From: Phycisphaerae bacterium
GTDB lineage: Bacteria > Planctomycetota > Phycisphaerae > Phycisphaerales > Phycisphaeraceae
Direction: 5' to 3'
DNA length: 64,000 nt
Assembly (NCBI GenBank): GCA_030432595.1
Contig: JAUIGU010000004.1
Location: 114,411-178,410, forward strand
Below, piece by piece: positions 36,041 through 45,202 of this stretch. Within the stretch, counting starts at the first letter, position 1. Each line of letters opens with the position of its first letter. The position numbers and the translations under genes were made by a program. Under the pieces are notes generated by a model. The model saw only the letters and a program-made list of their open reading frames with translations, made no database searches and was not told where the DNA came from.

Positions 36041-36549
36041 AAATTGCCCTGGGCGCCGACCACCGCGGCAGCGAAGCGCTGCACCAGATTTCGATCCTGC
36101 TCGAGCAGCACGACGCCGAGGCGTCGCTGTGCGCCGACCGGGGCGGGCGGACGTGCGATTACCCCGACATGACCTACCCGGTGTGCCTCGCGGTGCGGGA
36201 CGGGCAGGCCGAGCGGGGCATCCTGGTTTGCGGGACCGGGCTGGGTTCGAGCATCGCGGCCAACAAGGTGCCGGGCATCCGCGCGGCGCTGGTCCACGAC
36301 GAGATCGGGGCCGAGATGGCCCGGCGGTGCCTGGACGCCAACATTCTCTGCCTTGCGGCCGACCTGACCGGGCCGCGGCTCTTGGAGCGGATCGTCGCGA
36401 CCTTCCTGACCACCGAGTTCGAGGGCGGCCGACACGAGCGTCGGCTGGCGAAGGTCCGGGCGATCGAGACCGGCGGCAGCCCAGGGGCGGTCGCGGACCC
36501 CGGCGACCCGGACGAGAGCATCATGGGTCGGCCCGCGTTGGGGGGGTGA
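36037..36549 (+). CDS. rpiB: ribose-5-phosphate isomerase B-like protein
   Basis: 170 residues; the ATG at 36037 overlaps the previous stop (ATGA). IALGADHRGSEA and DYPDMTYPV match RpiB, as does GILVCGTGLGSSIAANK with the catalytic Cys and the phosphate loop. EFEGGRHERRLAKV closes the fold. The usual RxHNDxN segment that supplies the ring-opening His reads RRCLDAN, so the His appears to be a Cys. The C-terminus has about 20 extra Gly/Pro/Asp-rich residues. It may act on a different sugar phosphate, or have lost activity. Confidence 0.85.
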   Translation: MKIALGADHRGSEALHQISILLEQHDAEASLCADRGGRTCDYPDMTYPVCLAVRDGQAERGILVCGTGLGSSIAANKVPGIRAALVHDEIGAEMARRCLDANILCLAADLTGPRLLERIVATFLTTEFEGGRHERRLAKVRAIETGGSPGAVADPGDPDESIMGRPALGG

Positions 36550-36654
36550 AGCCCGCCTCGGCGACCCGGCGACCCTGCCGGCGAGAAGATGCCTGCGGCA
36601 CGACCGTGGGCTTCCGATAGTTGTGGGTTTGTGGCCCGATCCGCCGGCACTGGC

Positions 36655-36682
36655 TTGACGTGGCCGGCGCAGCCGATACGCT
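36655..36682 (+). promoter_or_regulatory. probable sigma-70 promoter for fusA
   Basis: TTGACG (36655-36660), 16-base spacer, TACGCT (36677-36682). The predicted leader to the fusA ATG would be about 260 bases with no gene in it. The 36550-36954 spacer otherwise holds nothing recognisable; a regulatory structure in the leader is possible. Confidence 0.5.
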
Positions 36683-36950
36683 TTAGGGCTCGGCGTTGCC
36701 GGTCACGCCTGTGGTGCGCCCGACCGGTTTCGTCCCGAATCGGCCCCGGATCGCCCGGCCGACGGTCACACCGCCGGCCTGCTTGTGCTCAAGCCCGACC
36801 CCGCAGCGGTCGAGCCAAGGCATGGTTGCTGAACCGCACCCCGGGCCCGAACCCGCAGGCCCCGACCGACCCTCAACCCGTTTTCCTCTCCTCGGCCCGC
36901 GCACGAAGCGCCCCGAACCCCTCCGACCCCCGCCCCCAAGGACAGGGACC

Positions 36951-39095
36951 ATGACCACCGCCACCACCATCGATCCTTCCAAACTCACCCGCCTTCAGAA
37001 GACGCGCAACTTCGGCATCTGCGCCCACATCGACGCGGGCAAGACGACCACCACCGAGCGCGTCCTGTTCTACACCGGCAAGAACTACAAGATCGGCGAG
37101 GTCCACGAGGGCACCGCCACCATGGACCACCTCCAGGACGAGCAGGACCGCGGCATCACCATCCAGTCCGCCGCCACCACCTGCCCCTGGACCCGCCACG
37201 GCGTCGAGTACACCTGCAACCTCATCGACACGCCCGGCCACGTCGACTTCACCATGGAGGTCGAACGCTCCATGCGCGTCCTCGACGGCGCGGTCGTCGT
37301 CTTTGACGGCAAGGAAGGCGTCGAAGCGCAATCGGAAACGGTTTGGCGCCAGGCGCAGCGGTACGGCGTGCCCCGCATCTGCTTCATCAACAAGATGGAC
37401 AAGATCGGCGCCGACTTCGAGTTCTCCTTCAACTCCATCGGCGAGCGCCTGGGCGCCAAGGCCGTCGCCGTGCAGATCCCCATCGGCAGCGGACACGAGT
37501 TCACCGGGCTGGTCGATCTGATCGCGATGAAGGCCTACGAGTTCTCGCAGGAGGACAAGGGCACGACCATCATCGAGAAGGACATCCCCGATGATCTGGC
37601 CGACCTCGCCGCCGCCAAGCGCGAAGAGATGATCGAGAGCGCCTGCGATATCGACGACGAGCTGGCCGAGAAGTACCTCGGCGGTGAGGAGATCACCAAC
37701 GAGGAGGTCATCGCCGCGCTGCGCAAGGGCACGCTGTCCAAGACCATCCACCCGACCTTCTGCGGCTCGGCGCTGCAGAACATCGGCGTTCAGAAGCTGC
37801 TCGACGGCATCATCGACTACCTCCCCGACCCCACGCAGGTCCCCGAGACCGAGGGCACCGACCCCGACGACGCCGCCAAGCGCCTCACCCGCCCGCACTC
37901 GGAAGACGCGCCGCTGTCCGCCCTGGTCTTCAAGATCGTCAACGACGCCCACGGCGACCTGACCTACGTCCGCGTCTACTCCGGCAAGCTGGAGAAGGGC
38001 ACCCGCGTGCTCAACTCCAACAACGGCAAGAAAGAGATCGTCTCCCGCATCTTCGAGATGCACTCCAAGGAACGCATCGCCCGCGACGAGGCGCTCGCCG
38101 GCGAGATCGTCGCCGTCGTCGGGCTCAAGGGCAGCTACACCGGCGAGACCCTCTGCGCCGCCGACGACCCGATCGTCCTGGACCGCATGGACTTCCCCGA
38201 CCCCGTCATCTCCATGTCGATCGAGCCCGCCACCGCCGGCGACAAGGAGAAGCTCTCCAACGCGCTGGGCACCATCCGCCGCGAGGACCCGTCCTTCCAG
38301 GCCAACTACGACGAAGAGACCGGGCAGACCATCATCGCCGGCATGGGCGAGCTGCACCTGGACATCATCACGACCAAGCTCACCCGCGACATGAAGATCG
38401 GCGTCAACGTCGGCACCCCGCGCGTCGCCTACAAGGAGTGCATCACCGGCGCCGCCGAGGCCCGCGGCATCCACAAGAAGCAGACCGGCGGCCGCGGCCA
38501 GTTCGGCGACTGCACGATCAACGTCGAACCCATCACCGAAGAGGAGGCCGCCGAGCAGGAACTGGCCTGGGAAGACGGCGTCGTGTTCGTCGATAAGATC
38601 GCCGGCGGCGCGATCCCCAAGGAATACATCCCCTCGGTCGCCGTCGGCTGCCGCAACACCGCCAAGACCGGCGTGCTCGCGGGCTACCCGTTGCTGGGCG
38701 TCAAGGTCGAACTGATCGACGGCAAGTTCCACGACGTCGACTCCAGCCAGGTCGCCTTCGAGATGGCCGGCACGCTCGCGTTCAAGGAAGCCACCCGCAA
38801 GGCCGGGCTGCAACTGATGGAGCCGATCATGAAGGTGATCGTCACCACGCCCGAGGAGTTCTTCGGCAACGTGACCGGCGACCTCAACCGCCGCCGGGCC
38901 CTCATCATGGGAGACGAGGAGCGCGGCAACACCCGCGTCATCACCGCCGAGGCCCCGCTGTCGGAGATGTTCGGCTACTCCAACGCCCTGCGCGGCATGA
39001 GCCAGGGCCGCGCGAGCTACGCGATGGAGCCGCTGAAGTACGCCCAGGTCCCCGGCAACATCGCCGCGGAGATCACGGCCGGCGAAAACAAGTAA
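36951..39095 (+). CDS. fusA: translation elongation factor G
   Basis: 714 residues from the ATG at 36951; AAGGACAGGG precedes it. GTPase motifs in order: [20 protein letters not shown] (P-loop), DRGITIQSA (switch I), [15 protein letters not shown] (switch II), [11 protein letters not shown] and later GSALQN. Domain IV shows [10 protein letters not shown] and the C-terminus [14 protein letters not shown]. It drives ribosomal translocation. Unlike the usual rpsL-rpsG-fusA-tuf cluster, it stands alone here. The extra acidic residues around [16 protein letters not shown] are not unusual. A second fusA paralogue elsewhere cannot be excluded. Confidence 0.97.
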   Translation: MTTATTIDPSKLTRLQKTRNFGICAHIDAGKTTTTERVLFYTGKNYKIGEVHEGTATMDHLQDEQDRGITIQSAATTCPWTRHGVEYTCNLIDTPGHVDFTMEVERSMRVLDGAVVVFDGKEGVEAQSETVWRQAQRYGVPRICFINKMDKIGADFEFSFNSIGERLGAKAVAVQIPIGSGHEFTGLVDLIAMKAYEFSQEDKGTTIIEKDIPDDLADLAAAKREEMIESACDIDDELAEKYLGGEEITNEEVIAALRKGTLSKTIHPTFCGSALQNIGVQKLLDGIIDYLPDPTQVPETEGTDPDDAAKRLTRPHSEDAPLSALVFKIVNDAHGDLTYVRVYSGKLEKGTRVLNSNNGKKEIVSRIFEMHSKERIARDEALAGEIVAVVGLKGSYTGETLCAADDPIVLDRMDFPDPVISMSIEPATAGDKEKLSNALGTIRREDPSFQANYDEETGQTIIAGMGELHLDIITTKLTRDMKIGVNVGTPRVAYKECITGAAEARGIHKKQTGGRGQFGDCTINVEPITEEEAAEQELAWEDGVVFVDKIAGGAIPKEYIPSVAVGCRNTAKTGVLAGYPLLGVKVELIDGKFHDVDSSQVAFEMAGTLAFKEATRKAGLQLMEPIMKVIVTTPEEFFGNVTGDLNRRRALIMGDEERGNTRVITAEAPLSEMFGYSNALRGMSQGRASYAMEPLKYAQVPGNIAAEITAGENK

Positions 39096-39130
39096 GCCCC
39101 GCGGGCTTCCCCGCCTACTTTGATCCCTCT

Positions 39131-39160
39131 AAAGCCCGGAGACGGCCGTCTCCGGGCTTT
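39131..39160. terminator. perfect 30-bp palindrome after fusA
   Basis: AAAGCCCGGAGACGG and its exact complement meet without a loop, then TTT-A-TCTTT follows. It most likely ends fusA transcription and can serve either strand. Confidence 0.7.
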
Positions 39161-39429
39161 ATCTTTGCGCTTTGCGTTTATCGATCTGGTAACCCCACCG
39201 CCGCGCCGGCCCGGCGAGTCGTGTCGGGGTGGCCGCGTCGCGGAGGTTGTTGTTGGCACCGGCAGGCATAACCCGGTGATACGGCCGACGCCCCTGCGTG
39301 CCTTCAACCCCAATGGGTGCCGCAGCCACTTTTTCGCGGATGCGGTTGCCGGCAGGAGAACTGCAAGATGCTCGAACCGCGGGCCGCCCCATCGCCTCAT
39401 TCGCCCTGGCCGGAATGCTGGCGTCACGC
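39161..39429. other. unassigned 270-base spacer
   Basis: Between the fusA terminator and the acetyltransferase stop I see no convincing gene, RNA structure or repeat. Short open frames exist on both strands but lack ribosome sites and protein-like composition. Confidence 0.4.
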
Positions 39430-39921
39430 TCAGTCTTTGTTCGGAGCCTTTTCCCACCTCCACACGCGCCCGTCTTCGGGGTCCATCACCTCGCCGACAT
39501 GATCAAACCCGCACTTGGTCAGCACGCGTGTCGAGGCGTTGGGTTCGGGCAGCGTGTGGGCACAAACAAGTCGCACGCGCTCGTCGGTGAACGCAAACCG
39601 TGTCACCACCTCCGCCGCCTCGGTCGCGTAGCCCTTCCCCTGGTGCGCATCGTCGATGCGGTACGCGATCTCCACGACGCCTGCATCGTCGGGCGGTCCC
39701 TTGAACGCACTCGACCCGATCGCCTCGCCGGTTTCGACGAGCATCACCTCGAAGCCGTGTGTCCACGGGTCGCTCTCAGTTGCGTTGCGGAGCCGTTCCA
39801 GAAAGTCGGCCGGGACCTGGGCAAGCTGATCCGCGGGCAGCGATTCGATGGACGCGCGCACCGCCTCGATCGCCGGCAGCTCCAGGCGGAGGCGCTCCGT
39901 GTGCAGGGTCGTCGCAGCCAT
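39430..39921 (-). CDS. GNAT-family N-acetyltransferase
   Basis: 163 residues from the ATG at 39921. The sequence MAATTLHTERLRLELPA is the typical start of RimJ/RimL-like acetyltransferases. The acetyl-CoA loop can be seen in YRIDDAHQGKGYATEAAEVVTRF (motif A, Q-x-x-G-x-G/A), and LPEPNASTRVLTKCGFDHVGE is motif B. It likely acetylates an amine or protein N-terminus. It is the last gene of a minus-strand run after nth and a small membrane protein. Confidence 0.85.
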   Translation of the reverse strand: MAATTLHTERLRLELPAIEAVRASIESLPADQLAQVPADFLERLRNATESDPWTHGFEVMLVETGEAIGSSAFKGPPDDAGVVEIAYRIDDAHQGKGYATEAAEVVTRFAFTDERVRLVCAHTLPEPNASTRVLTKCGFDHVGEVMDPEDGRVWRWEKAPNKD

Positions 39922-39947
39922 CACGCCGTACCGTAATCGCCCGCGGG

Positions 39948-40157
39948 TCAACCGCTCAACAGCCACGCGAAGATCACCACCGCCAGCAGCGCGATCACGG
40001 GGATCAAGCCCACCACGATCAGCAGGTCGCTCACCGTCGGGTTCTCAAACCGCCGCAGCCAGCGCTCCACCGCGTTCCGCGGCTCGGGCCGGGCGTGGGG
40101 GTCCGGCGTCGTGTCCGCGTCGGGCGGGGCAGGGGGGTGGGAGGTCGGCTCGGACAT
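39948..40157 (-). CDS. small single-TM protein
   Basis: 69 residues. GGAGG lies 8 bases before the ATG at 40157, and the start is 4 bases after the nth stop, so it is coexpressed with nth. A Pro/Asp-rich N-terminal half is followed by a C-terminal helix (LLIVVGLIPVIALLAVVIFAWLL), giving a tail-anchored appearance. No family known. Confidence 0.65.
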   Translation of the reverse strand: MSEPTSHPPAPPDADTTPDPHARPEPRNAVERWLRRFENPTVSDLLIVVGLIPVIALLAVVIFAWLLSG

Positions 40158-40161
40158 GTCG

Positions 40162-40827
40162 TCAATCCTCCACATCGACCCGCGGGCAACTCCGCCTTAA
40201 ACCGCAGGCGTCACACGCAGGTTTGCGGGCCTTACACACCGCCCGGCCGTGCCAGATGAGCAAGTGCGACCACTGCGTCCACGCCTCGCGCGGCAGCAGC
40301 GCCATCAGGTCCCGCTCGATCGCCACCGCGTTCTTGGGGTCCGCCTCGGTCAAACCCAGCCGCACGCTCAGCCGGCCCACGTGCGTGTCCACCACCACGC
40401 CCTCGTTGATGTTGAACGCGTTGCCCAGCACCACGTTCGCCGTCTTACGCGCCACTCCCGGAAGCGACAGCAGTTCGTCCATGGTGCGCGGCACGTCGCC
40501 GCCGAAGTCCTCGACGATCATCACCGCCGTCGCGTGGATGTTCTTCGCCTTGTTGCGGTAGAAGCCGCAGGTCTTGACGAGTGTTTCCAAGTCCGCGACC
40601 TTCGCCCGTGCCATCTTTTCCGGCGTGGGGTACGCCTTGAACAACGCCGGTGTCGCCTTGTTCACGGTCTCGTCCGTGCACTGCGCCGAGAGGATCGTCG
40701 CCACCAGCAACTCGAACGCGTTGCGGTGGTTTAGCGCACAGTGCGCATCGGGGTACATGCCCTCAAGCTTTTTGAGCAGCCGCCGGGCACGGGCCTTCTC
40801 ATTGGCGGTGGGTTTGGATTCAGCCAT
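40162..40827 (-). CDS. nth: endonuclease III
   Basis: 221 residues from the ATG at 40827. DNA glycosylase/AP-lyase for oxidised pyrimidines. The helix-hairpin-helix LPGVARKTANVVLGNAF contains the catalytic Lys; VVDTHVGRLSVRLGL supplies the Asp. The C-terminal iron-sulfur loop is CKARKPACDACGLRRSC, with the expected C-x6-C-x2-C-x5-C spacing for a 4Fe-4S cluster. The frame is open upstream through a palindrome, and that part is not real protein. First gene of a run with a small membrane protein and a GNAT gene. Confidence 0.95.
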   Translation of the reverse strand: MAESKPTANEKARARRLLKKLEGMYPDAHCALNHRNAFELLVATILSAQCTDETVNKATPALFKAYPTPEKMARAKVADLETLVKTCGFYRNKAKNIHATAVMIVEDFGGDVPRTMDELLSLPGVARKTANVVLGNAFNINEGVVVDTHVGRLSVRLGLTEADPKNAVAIERDLMALLPREAWTQWSHLLIWHGRAVCKARKPACDACGLRRSCPRVDVED

Positions 40828-40840
40828 GCGGGTCTTGCCG

Positions 40841-40913
40841 GGTGCCACGGACTTCAGTCCGTGTATCTTCGTCTCGTGGTTCACGACCGGCACGGACTGA
40901 AGTCCGTGGCACC
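40841..40913. repeat. nested palindrome, CACGGACT family
   Basis: A 23-base arm at 40841-40863 (GGTGCCACGGACTTCAGTCC and three more bases) is the exact complement of 40891-40913, and each arm is itself a palindrome (CACGGACT/AGTCCGTG). The GGTGCCACGG outer part is shared with the CACGGTCGC family at 8367 and 32245. Confidence 0.9.
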
Positions 40914-40918
40914 CCGCA

Positions 40919-41557
40919 TCACGTGGTTTCGCGGTCCCGGTCTGCGTCATCTGCGAAATCTGCGGTCCTGTTCTCGGGTTCCGCCTGATCCCGGAAACAC
41001 CACGGCGTCATCAACAGCGCCGCCGCCAGCATCAACGTCGATACCCCGTACGTCTTGGTGCTCAGCCCGTGGTACAGCGCGAACTTCCGCTCCGCCAGCT
41101 CGTGCGCATCCGCCGGCGTGCTCAGGTCGTACTTCTGATCCCGCCACCGATCAATCCCCGGCGTCACCACGAATAAATTGAACAACACGATCAACAGCGG
41201 CACCGCCAACAGAAACACCCGCAGCCCCTGCCGCTTCGCGCCCGGCCCGCCGACCAGCGCCGACCTGTACCACAAAAACTGCGCCCCCACGCACAGCGCC
41301 AGCCCCGCCGCGCAGACCACCTGCAGCCACGCGAGGTTCCCCAGCATCGCCCCGACCATCCCTCCCGCCAGGAACCCCTCGGCGTTGCTGTCCACCAACG
41401 GCTCACTCCACCCGTTCAAACTCACGAGCATCACCCCGTCGATCCCCCGCACAAACCCGAACGCCGCCGTCGCCCCCAGCACCAGCATCACCATCGCGCC
41501 TAACCACAGGCCCAGCAGCAGCAGGTAAAGAGACTGAACGAGGCGGAAGTCGGTCAT
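40919..41557 (-). CDS. DUF4149-like integral membrane protein
   Basis: 212 residues with four or five transmembrane helices. MTDFRLVQSLYLLLLGLWLG, the RVFLLAVPLLIVLFNLFVV helix, and TPGIDRWRDQ with a following helical FALYHGLSTKTYGVS resemble the DUF4149/TMEM205-like family of small membrane proteins of unknown role. The last residues (TADFADDADRDRETT) are encoded by an intergenic repeat reading ATCTGCGCAGATGAC-like, so the tail is probably not ancestral. ATG at 41557. Confidence 0.7.
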   Translation of the reverse strand: MTDFRLVQSLYLLLLGLWLGAMVMLVLGATAAFGFVRGIDGVMLVSLNGWSEPLVDSNAEGFLAGGMVGAMLGNLAWLQVVCAAGLALCVGAQFLWYRSALVGGPGAKRQGLRVFLLAVPLLIVLFNLFVVTPGIDRWRDQKYDLSTPADAHELAERKFALYHGLSTKTYGVSTLMLAAALLMTPWCFRDQAEPENRTADFADDADRDRETT

Positions 41558-41643
41558 AGATGCAACAGCCTAGAGCCGTCAGGCACCCAAGGCCATCGGC
41601 CTCAATCGCCATCGAGCGGGACCAAAAGGAAGTCACGCTCGAG

Positions 41644-43062
41644 TCAGCGTCCGATGCGCACCGCACGCCGTTGCCGTCGGCAACGGCCGCGCGACGCTCC
41701 CCATGCCAGCACCACCCAACCCGCCGCCGCGGGCTCGGGCACCGGCAGGCCATTCAGGTTCGGCTGACTGGCCGCGCCCCAGTTCTGCAGCACATCGTCT
41801 AATTCGCCTTGATCCACCGCGCCGATCGGCCAGTTCTGCGCCCATCCCAGGGGTACCGTCGGCGCGTTCCCGCCCCAGTTGGTCAGGACCAGGTCCAGGT
41901 CGTCCTGATCGACCGTGCCCTCGCCGGTGTAGTCGCCGGGCAGCGTGTCGGTGAGGGACGCGATCCACGCCTCGCGCTGGCCGTCGGGGTTGGTGCCCCA
42001 GCCGACGAGCGTGGTGCCGTCGCTCGAGACGCCTTCCGCTTCCCAGAGGTGCCAGCCTTCGAGCGCTTCGCCCAGGCCCATTGCCGCGAGATACGCATCG
42101 ACGCGGTGGATGTCGCGCGACGCGTCCCAGAACACCGCGAACCGGTCGCCTGCGTCGTCGACCGAATGGCCGACGATGTTTCCCCCGTCGTTCGACATGT
42201 CGGCGGCCACGCTGAACCCGCCTTCGCCCGACAGGCCGCCCAGCCCGACCACGCCGGTCTCGGCCGTCCACGTGAACGCTTCGCGCCGATCGTAGGAGTC
42301 GAAGCCCAGCGACTCGCGTGTACCGACCACCAGCGCGCCGTCGTCGGTGACCCGTGCGCCCCAACTCCAGGGGTACAGCGGCGTGCGCTCGCCGATCTGC
42401 ACCATGCCGGTGTCGGTGTGCCAGAGGAACGCCTGGTACGTCCCGGTTCCGCTCGGCCGGGTGGAACCGGTGACCCATTGCCCGTTGGGCGACACGCCGT
42501 ACGCATCGCTGCGGCCGGACCCGCCGGGCAGTTCACCCAAGGGCGCGAACCCGCCGAGCGCGTCGTAGTGAAACGCGAGGTCGAGGCCTTGATCGTCTTC
42601 GTAAGAACCGACCAGCACGCTGCCGTCCGCCGACAGGTGCGCGGCCGACGCGCTGGCCGGGACGCCGTCCAGCGCGCTCAAGTAGTTCGTGCCCGACGCC
42701 TCGTCCCACATCGACCGCACGCGTCCGACGGCCGTGCCCCCGTCGGCCGACACCGCCTCGGCAGAAAAGAACCGTGTGCCGTCGGAGCCGGTGTCCAAAC
42801 TCACCATCCCCGTCGCCGCAGTCCACCGGAACGCCTCGCTCACGCCTGACGCGCCGGCCCCGGTGCCGACCACCACCGACCCGTCCCCCGAGATGCCGTA
42901 CGCCTTGCTGTCAAACCTGCCGCCCGGCAAGTCGCCCAGCCCGGTAAACGACGCCGCGCAAGCGGTGCCCGCGAACGCACTCGCCGCCAAACCCCCCGTC
43001 ACCACCCACACCACCCACGCCCGACACGATTCGCCCGGCCGAGATCGGTGTGTGCAGGCCAT
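41644..43062 (-). CDS. secreted HAF-repeat protein with dockerin-like modules and PEP-CTERM tail
   Basis: 472 residues from the ATG at 43062. A signal peptide (VVTGGLAASAFAGTACA) is followed by six or more HAF-type beta-propeller-like repeats, for example AYGISGDGSVVVGTGAG and AAHLSADGSVLVGSYEDD, each ending in a FxW-like strand (EAFRW, AFLWH, EAFTW). Two dockerin-like units (GDYTGEGTVDQDDLDLVL and GAVDQGELDDVLQNWG) and a PEP-CTERM tail (VPEPAAAGWVVLAWG, then basic residues) complete it. Probably a surface or matrix protein, role unknown. The start has a weak ribosome site. Confidence 0.8.
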   Translation of the reverse strand: MACTHRSRPGESCRAWVVWVVTGGLAASAFAGTACAASFTGLGDLPGGRFDSKAYGISGDGSVVVGTGAGASGVSEAFRWTAATGMVSLDTGSDGTRFFSAEAVSADGGTAVGRVRSMWDEASGTNYLSALDGVPASASAAHLSADGSVLVGSYEDDQGLDLAFHYDALGGFAPLGELPGGSGRSDAYGVSPNGQWVTGSTRPSGTGTYQAFLWHTDTGMVQIGERTPLYPWSWGARVTDDGALVVGTRESLGFDSYDRREAFTWTAETGVVGLGGLSGEGGFSVAADMSNDGGNIVGHSVDDAGDRFAVFWDASRDIHRVDAYLAAMGLGEALEGWHLWEAEGVSSDGTTLVGWGTNPDGQREAWIASLTDTLPGDYTGEGTVDQDDLDLVLTNWGGNAPTVPLGWAQNWPIGAVDQGELDDVLQNWGAASQPNLNGLPVPEPAAAGWVVLAWGASRGRCRRQRRAVRIGR

Positions 43063-43204
43063 CGAGTCATCATAAAGCGTCGCCGGGTTGGGACCAAGGG
43101 AATGAGGCGTGGGAGGATTTGGTGGGGCGGGCCATTCACCAGGAGTCGGATTAGACCACGCCAAACGGAGCGGGATGGCTTGGAGTGCCTGCTAGGATGG
43201 CCCC

Positions 43205-44158
43205 ATGAACGTCGGCTTGGTTTGGGACGATGGTTTCCTGCGCCACCGCACCGGCCCCGACCACCCCGAGCGCCCGGACCGCCTCCGTGCGGTCCGACAA
43301 CGCCTCGATGCCGACGGGTGGTGGACGCGGCTGACGCAGTTGCCTTCCGAGTCCGCGCCGCGCGAGGTGCTCGAACGCCTGCACACGGGCGGCTACATCG
43401 ACCGCCTGATGCACGCGTGTGTCCACGGCCAGCCCTACATCGACGACCCGGACTCGGCGATCTGCGAGGAGAGCGAAGCCATTGCACGGCTTGCCGTCGG
43501 CGGGGTGCTCGCGGCCTGCGACGCGGTTATGCGCGGCGAGGTGCAACGCGCGTTCTGTGCGGTGCGCCCGCCGGGGCACCACGTCGAGGCCGACCGGTCC
43601 ATGGGTTTCTGCCTCTACGCCAACGCGGCGCTGGCTGCAGACCACCTCGTACGCACGCACGGCCTCGAACGCGTCGCCGTTGTGGACTTCGACGTCCACC
43701 ACGGCAACGGCACGCAGCACCTGCTCGAAGAGCGCGACGACATCCTTTTCGTTTCCATGCACGAAGACCCGGCCGTGCAGTACCCCGGCACCGGGTTCGC
43801 GCACGAGCGCGGCCGTGGGCGGGGCGAGGGCTTCACGGTCAACGTGCCGCTGCGACACGGTGCCGATGATCGTGTGTGGCGCGACGCGTACGGCGAACAT
43901 GTCGCGCCGGCGCTGGATCGTTTCGCGCCGCAGGCGCTCGTGGTGTCGGCCGGTTTTGACGCGGCCACCGCGGACCCGCTGGGGGGTTTGAACGTAAGCA
44001 CCGAGGGGTTCGCGTGGATCACCGAGCGGCTCGTGGCGATGGCGGATCAATACGCCGAGGGGAAGGTGGTCTCAATGTTGGAAGGCGGGTACGACCTGGA
44101 AGCGTTGGCCGCGGGAGTGGGTGCCCACATCACCGAGTTGATAAGAGACGCCGAATGA
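43205..44158 (+). CDS. histone deacetylase-fold amidohydrolase
   Basis: 317 residues; AGGA lies 8 bases before the ATG. Zinc-dependent deacetylase of the arginase/HDAC fold. RPPGHHVE holds the catalytic His pair; VDFDVHHGNGTQ gives the Asp and His zinc ligands, and VSAGFDAATADPLGG the second Asp; LEGGYD is at the end. Bacterial members include acetoin-utilisation AcuC and acetylpolyamine amidohydrolases; the His pair and short length fit either. Substrate not resolvable. Cytoplasmic, divergent from the HAF-repeat gene. Confidence 0.88.
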   Translation: MNVGLVWDDGFLRHRTGPDHPERPDRLRAVRQRLDADGWWTRLTQLPSESAPREVLERLHTGGYIDRLMHACVHGQPYIDDPDSAICEESEAIARLAVGGVLAACDAVMRGEVQRAFCAVRPPGHHVEADRSMGFCLYANAALAADHLVRTHGLERVAVVDFDVHHGNGTQHLLEERDDILFVSMHEDPAVQYPGTGFAHERGRGRGEGFTVNVPLRHGADDRVWRDAYGEHVAPALDRFAPQALVVSAGFDAATADPLGGLNVSTEGFAWITERLVAMADQYAEGKVVSMLEGGYDLEALAAGVGAHITELIRDAE

Positions 44159-44181
44159 ACGGCGGGTGCCAAGGTCGATAT

Positions 44182-45048
44182 TTAGGCCCGCAACGCATGT
44201 AGCGCATCGGGGATCGCGTCCGCGAGTTCTTCGGCCAAGAGTCCGGCACGGCCGTGCGTGTCGGCCCAGCGGTCGGCCGCGCGGCCGTGGACGTGCGTCG
44301 CGCGCCGCGCCGCGTCGAACGCCGGCAAGCCCTGGGCCAGCAGCCCGGCGGTCAGGCCGGTCAGGACGTCGCCCGTTCCGGCGGTGGCGAGCGCTGGGTT
44401 TCCGGTCGTGTTCGTGAACACGATCGACGATGCCGCGTCGGCGACCACGGTGTGCCGGCCCTTCAGCACCACCACCGCCGCGTGGGCCTCGGCCAGGCGC
44501 AGCGCCAACGCGGGGCGCTGGTTCGGGTCCGTCGGGTCGCCTTCGATCCCGATCGCTTCGGCCAACCGCCGGAACTCGCCGGGGTGCGGCGTGAGGATCA
44601 GCGGGGCCTTGCGTCGCGTGTCCGCGAGCTTCACTCCGGTTTGGGCGAGCACGTTCAGCCCGTCGGCGTCCAAGACGGTGGACCGGTCCAGTTCCAGCAG
44701 ATGATTGAGCAGCGAGGCGTGATCCGTCGCCGGTCCCCACCCCGGGCCGATGGCCAACACGTCACTCGCCGCGGTTCGCCGTTCGACTTCTGCGCGTCGA
44801 GATTCCGTGTCGCCCGAGAGCGCGATGCCCGTGGCCGAGCTGAGCATCGACAACGTGGTCGAAAGCGACGCCGCGTCGGTGGCGATCTTCACGAGCCCGG
44901 CCCCGCTCCGGAACGCCGCGCGGGCGCACAACGCCGGTGCCCCGGGCATGGTCGCGCAGCCGCCGACGACCACGACGGTGCCGAACGTGCCCTTGTGGGC
45001 GTCGCCCGGACGCGGCGGGGGGGCGGGGATGTCGGAGACGTTTTGCAT
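44182..45048 (-). CDS. nnrD: ADP-dependent NAD(P)H-hydrate dehydratase
   Basis: 288 residues. Repairs hydrated NAD(P)H using ADP. The ribokinase-like fold shows GTVVVVGGCATMPGA, SGAGLVKIA, LAIGPGWG, LDADGLN, LTPHPGEFRRL and NPALATAGTGDVLTG, the last holding the catalytic Asp. It lacks the N-terminal NnrE epimerase domain with which it is often fused; an epimerase would have to be encoded elsewhere. It converges with the HDAC-fold gene, stop to stop 23 bases apart. Confidence 0.93.
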   Translation of the reverse strand: MQNVSDIPAPPPRPGDAHKGTFGTVVVVGGCATMPGAPALCARAAFRSGAGLVKIATDAASLSTTLSMLSSATGIALSGDTESRRAEVERRTAASDVLAIGPGWGPATDHASLLNHLLELDRSTVLDADGLNVLAQTGVKLADTRRKAPLILTPHPGEFRRLAEAIGIEGDPTDPNQRPALALRLAEAHAAVVVLKGRHTVVADAASSIVFTNTTGNPALATAGTGDVLTGLTAGLLAQGLPAFDAARRATHVHGRAADRWADTHGRAGLLAEELADAIPDALHALRA

Positions 45049-45202
45049 TCTTGCGGGGGGGGGAGTGGTTTATTCTTGGTTTTTAGTCGTCAGTTTTAAT
45101 ACGGTCGAACGTTCAGTCTGGCTTGGGTGAAAGCAACAACCTCGGGATCAATCCGATTTGGGGCACACGGGCTGCGACTCCCGACTGCCGACTCCCTGCG
45201 CC

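Noticed and set aside
36873..38813. Minus-strand open frame of about 640 codons opposite fusA
   Set aside because: Shadow of fusA caused by codon bias; the fusA reading has every EF-G motif.
39159..39392. Short minus-strand frame between fusA and the acetyltransferase
   Set aside because: No ribosome site, no conserved-looking sequence and it begins inside the fusA terminator region.
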